Assembly (NCBI GenBank): GCA_947474275.1
Contig: CANJHY010000131.1
Span: forward strand, 1-13,628
From: PALSA-1004 sp947474275
GTDB lineage: Bacteria; Pseudomonadota; Gammaproteobacteria; Burkholderiales; SG8-41
Direction: 5' to 3'
DNA length: 13,628 nucleotides
The notes below the pieces were generated by a model. The model was not told where the DNA came from, ran no database searches, and saw nothing but the letters and a program-made list of their open reading frames with translations. This document shows, one piece after another, positions 1 through 6,274 of this stretch. The translations under genes and the position numbers were made by a program. Within the stretch, counting starts at the first letter, position 1; the number at the start of each line of letters is the position of its first letter.

Positions 1-20
1 TCCCTTACACCAACACCTCC

Positions 21-2084
21 TCAGGTAGCTTGCGTATTGATGTCGCCGCGCAGGTGCGGATAACGCACGTGGTCGACGAGCTCCTGCACCTGTTTCGACG
101 GTTCGGGCGTCAGCAGGCTCACCACGATGATGGTGAGTATGCCGACCGGCACGCCGAACACGCCGGCGGAGATCGGCGCCATGTTGAACCACTGGTTCGC
201 CGCGACACCGCCGAAGAACGGGTAGGTTTGCAACATGTAATACATGCATAGCCCGAGGCCTGCGACCATGCCGGCGATCGCCCCCCATTTGTTGGCACGC
301 CGCCAGAATACTCCCAGCACGAGCGCCGGGAAGAATGCCGAGGCTGCAAGCGAGAATGCCGCGCCGACCAGGAACAGAATGTCTCCAGGTTTGAGCGAAG
401 TGACATAAGCGGCGACCAGCGCCACCACAACCAGCAGTGCCTTCGATACAGAAACCCGGCGCGAGGTCGATGCATTCGGATCGATCATCTTGTAGTAAAG
501 ATCGTGCGACAGCGCGTTGGCGATCGTCAGCAACAGGCCGTCGGCAGTCGACAGCGCCGCTGCCAGGCCACCGGCCGCGACCAGACCTGACACCACGTAA
601 GGCAGACCTGCGATTTCCGGCGTGGCCAGCACGATGATGTCGCCGCCGAGCACGATTTCCGCCAGTTGCACGATGCCGTCCTTGTTGATATCTGTAATCG
701 ATAGCAATGAAGGATCGACTTTCGCCCAACTGGCCGCCCATCGCGGCAGGTCCGCGAAAGTACTGCCGACCAGGAAGTGGTAAACGTCGTATTTCGCCAG
801 CACCGCAAGCGACGGCGCGGTGAAATAGAGCAGGAAGATGAAGAACAGCGACCAGAACACCGACTGGCGCGCCTGCCTGACGCTGGGCGTCGTGTAGTAG
901 CGCATCAGGATGTGCGGTAGCGCGGCGGTGCCGAACATCATGCAGAATACGATGCCGAGGAAGTTATTTCGTGCGATGTTTTGCGCGGCTTCATCCTTGC
1001 CCGGGAACGGCTGTGCATGGGGCTTCGGCGGAGCGGCCCGCGCGGCCAACCCCTTGTCTTTGTTCCACTGGCCTTTCGCGGCGTCGACGTCCTTGGGATA
1101 GGATTCGACCGCTTTCTGCGCTGCCGCAACCTGATCGGCGGGAGCGTTGTCCGCTTTTAGTTTGCTGGCCGCCTGCTCGAGATCGGCTTTGCCTTTTGCA
1201 TAAGCTGCGGCCGGGTCCTTGAGATTAGCATTGGCAGCGTCCGCGCGCGCTTTGAAAATATTGCGCACTTCGATCTCTTTCGGATCGTTGGTAAGGACCT
1301 TCTCGCGCTCGGTCACTTTTTGCAGCACCTGTCCGTAGGCGAGTTGCGGAATCGGGTTACCGGTATATTTGACCGACAGCCAGATGACCGGCGTGAGATA
1401 CGCGATGATCAGAATGATGTACTGCGCGACCTGCGTCCACGTAACCGCGCGCATGCCGCCGAGGAAAGAGCACACCAGGATGCCGCCGAGGCCGACGAAC
1501 ACGCCGACGCCGAACTCGAGCCCGGTAAACCGGCTGGTGATAAGGCCGACGCCGTAGATCTGCGCCACCACGTAGGTGAACGAGCACAGAATCGCGGCAA
1601 AAATCCCGACGCTGCGCACGATGTTGCCGCCGTAACGCTCGCCGAGAAAATCGGGAATAGTGAACTGGCCGAATTTGCGCAGGTAGGGCGCGAGGAACAG
1701 CGCCACCAGCACATAGCCGCCGGTCCAGCCCATGACGAACGCAAGGCCGTCGAAGCCGGACAGGTACAGGGTGCCGGCCATGCCGATGAACGACGCTGCG
1801 CTCATCCAGTCGGCGCCGGTCGCCATGCCGTTGAAGAATGCGGGCACGCGCCGTCCGGCCACGTAATATTCCGCGGGATCGACGGTGCGGCTCATGATGC
1901 CGATCCCTGCGTACAGGGCGATAGTCGCAAACAGGAAGCAGTAACCAATCCACTGCCGCGTCATGCCCATCTGCTCGGCTATCGCGAGCACGATCAGGAA
2001 GACGATGAAACCGCCCGTGTAAAAGCTGTAGTATTTCTTGAGCTGACTTTTGAATGCCTTATGGCCCATCGCTGCTTGGCTCAT
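21..2084 (-). CDS. Sodium:solute symporter, large subunit (VC_2705-type, acetate-permease-like)
   Basis: A 687-aa polytopic inner-membrane transporter of the sodium:solute symporter family. It probably takes up a small carboxylate with Na+; the substrate is not readable. Family marks include GADWMSAASFIG (residues 90-101) and ALSTADGLLLTIANALSHD (510-528), the latter matching the conserved Na+-site region. Many hydrophobic segments run through residues 22-240 and 375-665. Two features set it apart from plain ActP. One is a hydrophilic Ala/Lys/Asp-rich insert at about 250-372. The other is an EF-hand-like loop DINKDGIVQLAE at 465-476, just before a conserved transmembrane stretch. These features, the length and the preceding DUF4212 gene fit the symporter subfamily that works with a small subunit. 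The start is the ATG overlapping the DUF4212 stop (ATGA), implying translational coupling. The call is confident at family level. Confidence 0.93.
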   Translation of the reverse strand: MSQAAMGHKAFKSQLKKYYSFYTGGFIVFLIVLAIAEQMGMTRQWIGYCFLFATIALYAGIGIMSRTVDPAEYYVAGRRVPAFFNGMATGADWMSAASFIGMAGTLYLSGFDGLAFVMGWTGGYVLVALFLAPYLRKFGQFTIPDFLGERYGGNIVRSVGIFAAILCSFTYVVAQIYGVGLITSRFTGLEFGVGVFVGLGGILVCSFLGGMRAVTWTQVAQYIILIIAYLTPVIWLSVKYTGNPIPQLAYGQVLQKVTEREKVLTNDPKEIEVRNIFKARADAANANLKDPAAAYAKGKADLEQAASKLKADNAPADQVAAAQKAVESYPKDVDAAKGQWNKDKGLAARAAPPKPHAQPFPGKDEAAQNIARNNFLGIVFCMMFGTAALPHILMRYYTTPSVRQARQSVFWSLFFIFLLYFTAPSLAVLAKYDVYHFLVGSTFADLPRWAASWAKVDPSLLSITDINKDGIVQLAEIVLGGDIIVLATPEIAGLPYVVSGLVAAGGLAAALSTADGLLLTIANALSHDLYYKMIDPNASTSRRVSVSKALLVVVALVAAYVTSLKPGDILFLVGAAFSLAASAFFPALVLGVFWRRANKWGAIAGMVAGLGLCMYYMLQTYPFFGGVAANQWFNMAPISAGVFGVPVGILTIIVVSLLTPEPSKQVQELVDHVRYPHLRGDINTQAT

Positions 2085-2347
2085 TCGTCTTCTCCTTCTT
2101 CCACGCCGTATTCAATATCGAGTTTGTTCATGTAGTGCTGGTAGATCCAGATAATCACGACATAAACGATCAGCGAGCCCTGCGCCGACATGTAGAAGCC
2201 GAGCGGGAAGCCGAGGAAGGAAAACGCGTTCAACTCACGCGCATACCAGCCTTCGACAAAGGTGACGACGAACCAGACGAACAACAGAATTGCGGTGACC
2301 ACCAGGTTCTTGTGCCAGTACTCCTGGTGCTTGGCGGTTAACTCCAT
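2081..2347 (-). CDS. DUF4212 symporter small subunit
   Basis: An 88-aa membrane protein with two hydrophobic segments, at about residues 16-33 (VVTAILLFVWFVVTFVEG) and 49-68 (LGFYMSAQGSLIVYVVIIWI). It has a short basic/aromatic N-terminus and an acidic C-terminus (EEGEDE). This is the usual form of the DUF4212 family, the putative small subunit of sodium:solute symporters, always found next to a large symporter gene. Here it is the first gene of the pair. The ATG at 2347-2345 follows a strong Shine-Dalgarno sequence AAGGAGGA, and the stop overlaps the symporter start by 4 bp. Its biochemical role is not established; association with the large subunit is inferred from the constant pairing. Confidence 0.92.
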   Translation of the reverse strand: MELTAKHQEYWHKNLVVTAILLFVWFVVTFVEGWYARELNAFSFLGFPLGFYMSAQGSLIVYVVIIWIYQHYMNKLDIEYGVEEGEDE

Positions 2348-2352
2348 GAAGC

Positions 2353-2360
2353 TCCTCCTT
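2353..2360 (-). promoter_or_regulatory. Strong ribosome binding site of the DUF4212 gene
   Basis: AAGGAGGA on the minus strand lies 5 nt before the ATG at 2347. It is a near-perfect anti-16S match and fixes the start of the small-subunit gene. Confidence 0.85.
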
Positions 2361-2369
2361 GAAGTTGAC

Positions 2370-2391
2370 GGCGGTAGCGATTACTGCCGCC
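2370..2391 (-). promoter_or_regulatory. Leader hairpin just upstream of the symporter-operon RBS
   Basis: Inverted repeat GGCGGCAG / CTACCGCC with a 6-nt loop in the presumed 5' leader of the DUF4212-symporter transcript. Seven of eight positions pair on the transcribed strand, with one A-C mismatch. It ends about 9 nt before the Shine-Dalgarno sequence, so it could affect ribosome access or mRNA stability. There is no T-run, so it is not an intrinsic terminator. A role is speculative. Confidence 0.35.
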
Positions 2392-2434
2392 AGAACTGCA
2401 ACGTATCTACTTAGTTATTTTTTTACGCAAATAC

Positions 2435-2477
2435 AGTATGCGGGAAAACCCTAATGAAATCCTTACGAAATTCTTAC
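2435..2477 (-). promoter_or_regulatory. Probable promoter with tandem 11-bp operator for the symporter operon
   Basis: Two adjacent 11-bp direct repeats lie at 2467-2477 and 2456-2466 (minus strand GTAAGAATTTC and GTAAGGATTTC, 10/11 identical). Downstream of them is a -10-like CATACT at 2440-2435. The second repeat covers the place where a -35 box would sit with a 17-bp spacer, and no good -35 hexamer is present. Tandem direct repeats of 11-bp period overlapping a poor -35 are the usual arrangement for activators of the OmpR/PhoB response-regulator family. The repeats are visible directly; the promoter assignment and regulator class are inferred. The surrounding 2400-2560 stretch is clearly AT-richer than the rest of the window, as expected for a control region. 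Confidence 0.45.
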
Positions 2478-2615
2478 TTTTCCGAAGGTAAAGGCCGAGC
2501 GGTTTTATGCCGTTTGGATATGCAATTTAAAGAGAAAACATAATAAAAACAAGACGCTGTGACATTTCATTGTCTTGCGCGGGCCGGGTGGTGGCTTCCA
2601 GAGTGCGCGATGGGG

Positions 2616-2653
2616 TGCATCAACGTGGCTCCGCACGCGAAAAGATTGATGCA
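2616..2653. repeat. Interrupted inverted repeat in the intergenic region
   Basis: Arms TGCATCAA (2616-2623) and TTGATGCA (2646-2653) are a perfect 8-bp inverted repeat. An inner CGTG/CACG pair sits directly next to the left arm, giving a 12-bp stem with an 8-nt one-sided bulge and a 6-nt loop. It lies downstream of the hydrolase gene and its trailing fragment and has no T-run, so it is not a classical terminator. It could be a 3'-end structure or a binding site, or chance. Confidence 0.3.
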
Positions 2654-2665
2654 ACTACGGAGCGG

Positions 2666-2737
2666 CTACAAGTTGACGCGCACCTTGTGGTTCCCGGTTT
2701 CCTTCAGGAACAGGATGCCGACCAACAGTGTCAGCGC
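2666..2737 (-). pseudogene. Remnant resembling an MFS transporter C-terminus
   Basis: Directly after the TAG of the alpha/beta hydrolase, in the same frame, 23 sense codons run to another TAG. They include the string LTLLVGILFLKETGNHKV. A short hydrophobic helix followed by a (K/R)ET motif and a polar tail is the typical ending of many major facilitator transporters (final transmembrane helix then LxxKETxx). There is no start codon or upstream transporter sequence, because the preceding DNA is the intact hydrolase gene. This looks like the last piece of a deleted or displaced transporter gene. The family guess rests on about 20 residues and is tentative. Confidence 0.4.
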
Positions 2738-3478
2738 CTAGCGCAGCCGGTTGTCGAGGAACTGCTGTACCCGCGTAACGAGTTCGCGCTCGCTGCCCGC
2801 GAAGTAATGGTCGGCGCCCGCGACTTCGATTTGCGCCGAGCCTTTGAGCGTTTTCAACACGGTCTCGCGCTCAGAGGCCTTCTGTCGCACCTGCGGAAAA
2901 TCGCGCTCGCCGTAAATGTCGAGTATCGGCAAGCGCAGTTTTCCCGCATTCGTGAAGTCGCCGCTGCTGATGCCGATGGCAACCCAGGCGTCGATGCCGT
3001 TATCCGGCGTACCAGTCAGAAAGAAGTTGCTCATGCGCGCGCCCATGCTGTGCGCGGCCAGTGCGATTTTGCGATGGCCTTTGGCCTTGAGAAATGCGAC
3101 GGCGGCCTGCAGCCGCTCGGCCGCGTCGGGAAACAACGCCGGATACTCGCCGCCCAGCGCGCCGGCGGCGAGCACCGGCATCTGCACTGACAGCGTCGCG
3201 TACTGGTGGTCGGCGAGGCCGCTGCGCAAAGCGCCGATCAGCGCCCAGTCCGGATGCACGCCGAGCCCGTGCACGACGATCACGGCGGCGCGTGCCGGTT
3301 TCACGTCGGTGTAGATGGTGAGAAATTTGTGCCCGGATTTTTGCGCCAGATAAACGGCGTCGCCCACCACCAGAGTAGGTGTGATTTCTTCGGCCCAGCG
3401 CTTTTCACGGGCGTAATCGGGTTGCGCCTGCACAAGTGACGCGGCGACGAACATCGCCAGCAGGACTATCAATCGCAT
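2738..3478 (-). CDS. Exported alpha/beta hydrolase, DUF3530-like
   Basis: A 246-aa alpha/beta hydrolase with an N-terminal signal peptide (residues 1-18, MRLIVLLAMFVAASLVQA), so it probably acts in the periplasm. Motifs in order: oxyanion region VVHGLGVHPDW (68-78), nucleophile elbow AHSMG with Ser144, acid Asp193 in YGERD, and catalytic His224 in GADHYF. The HGLGVHPDW and ATLSVQMPVL strings resemble the DUF3530 family, whose substrates are not established. An in-frame start exists 26 codons upstream, but that extension is basic, lies inside the neighbouring coding sequence and would bury the signal peptide. The chosen ATG has GAAGGA 5 nt upstream and overlaps the hydratase stop as TGATG, indicating translational coupling. 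It is the last gene of the minus-strand cluster. An esterase or lipase-like activity is an inference. Confidence 0.85.
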   Translation of the reverse strand: MRLIVLLAMFVAASLVQAQPDYAREKRWAEEITPTLVVGDAVYLAQKSGHKFLTIYTDVKPARAAVIVVHGLGVHPDWALIGALRSGLADHQYATLSVQMPVLAAGALGGEYPALFPDAAERLQAAVAFLKAKGHRKIALAAHSMGARMSNFFLTGTPDNGIDAWVAIGISSGDFTNAGKLRLPILDIYGERDFPQVRQKASERETVLKTLKGSAQIEVAGADHYFAGSERELVTRVQQFLDNRLR

Positions 3479-4254
3479 CAACGTCCTTCGAATTCCGGCT
3501 TGGCCTTGGCGAGGAAGGCCGCGACTCCTGCGCGGTAGTCTGCCGTGTCGAAGCACGCGTATCCCTCATCCCACTCAGACGGCGGAACCTGCGGCATGAC
3601 AGTCAGCCGCTCGATGAATTGTTTGTGCCAGCGCGCGACCAGCGGCGCGCCGGCGGCGATGCGTGCAGCAAGGGCGTAAGCTTCTCTCTCAACGTCGGCA
3701 TCCGCGACGACGCGGTTGACGAGCCGTTTTTGCAGCGCTTCCGCCGCGTCGAACACGCGGCCTTCGAGCAGGATTTCCAGCGCCACCGCGCGTCCGACCA
3801 GCGCCAGCACGCCCTGCAATTCGCCGTAGCCCATGGTGAGCCCGAGGTTCTTGATCGGCACGCCGAAGCGGCTGGATTCGCCGCAGATGCGCATATCGCA
3901 CATGGCTGCGATTTCAAGGCCGCCGCCGACGCACGCGCCCTTGATCAGGGCGATGACCGGATGGCGGCAGCGCGCGACCGCCTGCATCGTCTGGTGGATG
4001 AGTTCGCCGTACTCTTTTGCCTGCCGCGCATTGGCGCGCGTAGTCGCAAACTCGGAAATGTCGGCGCCGGCCGCAAACGCCTTGTCGCCTGCACCGCGCA
4101 GCACGACGCAGCGCAGCGCATCGTCGGCGGACAACTCGCGCATCGCCGCGCCCAAGGCCTCCCACATCGGCTTGTTCAGCGCGTTGAGTTTCGCCGGGTT
4201 ATTCAGCGCGACTGTCGCAATCGCGCCTTCGCGCGTGATCAGCACCGGTGACAT
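3478..4254 (-). CDS. Enoyl-CoA hydratase/isomerase family protein (crotonase fold)
   Basis: A 258-aa crotonase-superfamily protein, cytosolic, of normal family length. The CoA-thioester oxyanion hole is formed by AAGADI (61-66) and CVGGGLEIA (108-116). Glu114 aligns with the first catalytic Glu of rat mitochondrial hydratase (Glu144). The position of the second catalytic Glu (Glu164) is Ile134, in FGVPIKNLG, so the residue pattern is not that of a textbook hydratase. An isomerase, a one-Glu hydratase or another crotonase reaction remains possible. It starts 9 bp after the stop of the upstream Bug gene, with a weak RBS (GCGGACC), and its stop overlaps the hydrolase start. The position suggests CoA-activated breakdown of whatever the locus imports, but the substrate is unknown. 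Confidence 0.9.
   Translation of the reverse strand: MSPVLITREGAIATVALNNPAKLNALNKPMWEALGAAMRELSADDALRCVVLRGAGDKAFAAGADISEFATTRANARQAKEYGELIHQTMQAVARCRHPVIALIKGACVGGGLEIAAMCDMRICGESSRFGVPIKNLGLTMGYGELQGVLALVGRAVALEILLEGRVFDAAEALQKRLVNRVVADADVEREAYALAARIAAGAPLVARWHKQFIERLTVMPQVPPSEWDEGYACFDTADYRAGVAAFLAKAKPEFEGR
3484..3489 (-). promoter_or_regulatory. RBS that decides the hydrolase start
   Basis: GAAGGA on the minus strand sits inside the last codons of the enoyl-CoA hydratase gene, 5 nt before the ATG at 3478. It supports that ATG over the longer in-frame start at 3556. Confidence 0.65.
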
Positions 4255-4263
4255 GAAGGTCCG

Positions 4264-5235
4264 CTAATCGATCTTGATGTTGGCGGCTTTGACGATGCGC
4301 GCGTATTTTTCGGTTTCGGTGCGGATGAACGCGGCGAACTCTTCCGGCGTATTGCCGACGATGTCCGCGCCCACGCCCGAAATTTTCTCTTTCGCATCGG
4401 GCTGGCGGATCGCTTTCACCATCTCGGTATGCAGCCTGTTGATGATGTCTTTGCTCACCGCCGCGGGTGCGACTATGCCCCACCAGGTGCTCATGTCGAA
4501 ACCCGGCACGCCGGATTCCTCGACGGTCGGCATGTCGGGCAGCAGCGAAAAACGCTTTGCCGAAGTGACGGCCAGCGCGCGCAATTTGCCCTGGCGCACG
4601 TGATTGATGACCGGCGGCACCGCATCGAAATCGAGATGGACGTGGCCGCCGATGAGATCGACGATCGATTGCCCGCTGCCCTTGTACGGCACGTGCAGCA
4701 TGTCGACTTTGGCCTGCAGCTTGAACAACTCGCCGGCGAGATGCTGCACGGTGCCGGCGCCGGGAGACGCGTACTGCAGTTGGCCCGGCCGCGCTTTCGC
4801 CAGTGCGATGAGTTCCTTGACCGTTCTGACCGGCACCGAAGGATGCACCACCAGCAGGTTGGGGCCGATGGCGGAAAGCGATACCGGGGCAAAATCTTTT
4901 TGTGCGTCGTATGGCAGCTTGCTGACCAGCGACGGCAGGATGGAGACCGCCGCGATGTGCGCCATCATGATGGTGTAACCGTCGGGCGCGGCCCGCGACA
5001 GGAGTTCCGCCGCAAGCTGGCCGCTGGCGCCGCCGCGGTTGTCGACGATGATCTGCTGGCCGAGCGCTTCACTGAGTTTTTGCGCGACGATGCGGCCGAT
5101 GATGTCGGTGCCGCCGCCGGGCGGAAAGCCGATCATCATGCGGATCGGTTTGGTGGGGTAACTCTGGGCGAGCGCGGCGCCGCCCGTGGCGCACAGCAGA
5201 CCCAGCGCGAGTAAGAGATGTGAGCGGGTTTTCAT
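4264..5235 (-). CDS. Bug/TctC-family periplasmic binding protein 1
   Basis: A 323-aa tripartite tricarboxylate transporter receptor (Bug family), a secreted solute-binding protein. Signal peptide is residues 1-23 with a likely cut after ALA. Family motifs: PPGGGTDIIGR (38-48), VDNRGGASG (64-72), APDGYT (83-88), YDAQKDFAPV (109-118), VPYKGSG (182-188) and LPDMPTVEESG (232-242). The ATG follows GGAGGAG with good spacing. It lies 33 bp after the Bug 2 stop and 9 bp before the hydratase gene. It shares with Bug 2 the segment DFDAVPPVI(N/D)H-like and the C-terminal KAAN(I/V)xxD ending, which suggests tandem duplication. The ligand cannot be predicted; Bug proteins bind carboxylates, amino acids, nicotinate and other small molecules. 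No TctA/TctB genes are in view. Confidence 0.95.
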   Translation of the reverse strand: MKTRSHLLLALGLLCATGGAALAQSYPTKPIRMMIGFPPGGGTDIIGRIVAQKLSEALGQQIIVDNRGGASGQLAAELLSRAAPDGYTIMMAHIAAVSILPSLVSKLPYDAQKDFAPVSLSAIGPNLLVVHPSVPVRTVKELIALAKARPGQLQYASPGAGTVQHLAGELFKLQAKVDMLHVPYKGSGQSIVDLIGGHVHLDFDAVPPVINHVRQGKLRALAVTSAKRFSLLPDMPTVEESGVPGFDMSTWWGIVAPAAVSKDIINRLHTEMVKAIRQPDAKEKISGVGADIVGNTPEEFAAFIRTETEKYARIVKAANIKID

Positions 5236-5268
5236 GGGTTCTCCTCCAGACGGCCGGTTGCACGGGAC

Positions 5269-6237
5269 CTAGTCAAGCTGCACGTTGGCGGCTTTGACCA
5301 GCTTGGTGTATTTCGCGATTTCGGTTTTGATGAAATTGTCGAACGATTCCGGCGAGCCGCCGCCGATTTCCGTGCCGACGTCGACCAGGCGTTTGCGTAC
5401 GCCGGGATCCTGGAGGGCCTTGTTGATGTCGGCGCTCATCTTGTTGATGATATCGCGCGGCACGCCGGCCGGCGCAACTATCCCGTACCAGTTGGTCATC
5501 TCGAAGCCTTTGAGCCCGGTCTCGTCGAGCGTCGGAATGTCGGGCAGCTGCGACGCGCGTTTGGGCGTGGTGACAGCGAGCGCACGCAGCCGGTTCGATT
5601 TGATGTGATCGATGACGGGCGGCATGGTGTCGAAATTCATCTGCACCTGTCCTGCAACCAGATCGACGATGGCCTGGCCGCTGCCTTTGTACGGCACGTG
5701 GATGATTTTGACGCCCGTCAAAGTCATGAACAGTTCGAGCGCCAGGTGTTGGGTGCTGCCCGTGCCTGAAGATGCACAGGTCAACTCGCCCGGCCGCGTT
5801 TTGGCGAGTGCGACCAGGTCTTTTACCGACTTCACCGGCAGCGACGGATGCACGGTCAGCACGTTGGGCACATAGCCGATGTAGGTGACGGACGCGAAAT
5901 CTTTCACCGCGTCATATGGCAGTTTTTTGAATAGCGTGGGCGCGATCGCATTGGAATTGACGTGTCCCATGAGCAGCGTGTAGCCGTCGGGCGCGGCTTT
6001 CGAGACGAAATCGGCGGCGATGGTGCCGGTCGCGCCGGCGCGGTTCTCGACCACGACCTGCTGGCCCCACCATTCCGACAGTTTCTGGCCGATCACGCGG
6101 CCGACGATATCGGTGCCGCCGCCCGGCGCGAAGCCGACCAACAGGCGGATCGGCTTGGTCGGGAATTGCTGCGCCGAAGCGCCGCCGGTCATCAGCGTCG
6201 AAATGACAGCGAGCAGGCAGGCAGAAGCGATTTTCAT
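5269..6237 (-). CDS. Bug/TctC-family periplasmic binding protein 2
   Basis: A 322-aa secreted solute-binding protein. The signal peptide is residues 1-22 (cut near GASA-QQF). Motifs: APGGGTDIVGR (37-47), VENRAGATG (63-71), APDGYT (82-87), YDAVKDFASV (108-117), VPYKGSG (181-187) and LPDIPTLDETG (231-241). A longer reading with 68 extra N-terminal residues is open, but that part is Lys/Arg/Ser-rich, overlaps the end of the upstream Bug 3 gene in another frame and would precede the signal peptide. The ATG at 6237 has a perfect AAGGAGGA and is the true start. It is the closest relative of Bug 1 in the window by motif and C-terminal comparison. Cys154 stands where Bug 1, 3 and 4 have Tyr (LxYAS), a small difference near the ligand cleft. 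Confidence 0.95.
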   Translation of the reverse strand: MKIASACLLAVISTLMTGGASAQQFPTKPIRLLVGFAPGGGTDIVGRVIGQKLSEWWGQQVVVENRAGATGTIAADFVSKAAPDGYTLLMGHVNSNAIAPTLFKKLPYDAVKDFASVTYIGYVPNVLTVHPSLPVKSVKDLVALAKTRPGELTCASSGTGSTQHLALELFMTLTGVKIIHVPYKGSGQAIVDLVAGQVQMNFDTMPPVIDHIKSNRLRALAVTTPKRASQLPDIPTLDETGLKGFEMTNWYGIVAPAGVPRDIINKMSADINKALQDPGVRKRLVDVGTEIGGGSPESFDNFIKTEIAKYTKLVKAANVQLD

Positions 6238-6241
6238 GTGT

Positions 6242-6249
6242 TCCTCCTT
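6242..6249 (-). promoter_or_regulatory. RBS that decides the Bug 2 start
   Basis: AAGGAGGA on the minus strand, 4 nt before the ATG at 6237. It rules out the longer open frame beginning at 6441. Confidence 0.85.
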
Positions 6250-6274
6250 GGTAAAACGCAAAAAGCGGCGGACT

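Noticed and set aside
1320..2135. Long plus-strand open frame opposite the symporter gene (also 3436-4251, 4429-5214, 6020-6877 and 7005-8135)
   Set aside because: These are antisense frames of GC-rich genes. They have Arg/His/Asp-rich compositions, no family motifs and no ribosome binding sites, while the opposite strand holds clear proteins.
2559..2741. Small plus-strand frame in the intergenic region (60 aa, GTG start)
   Set aside because: No RBS, no recognisable motif, and it runs opposite the MFS-like fragment.
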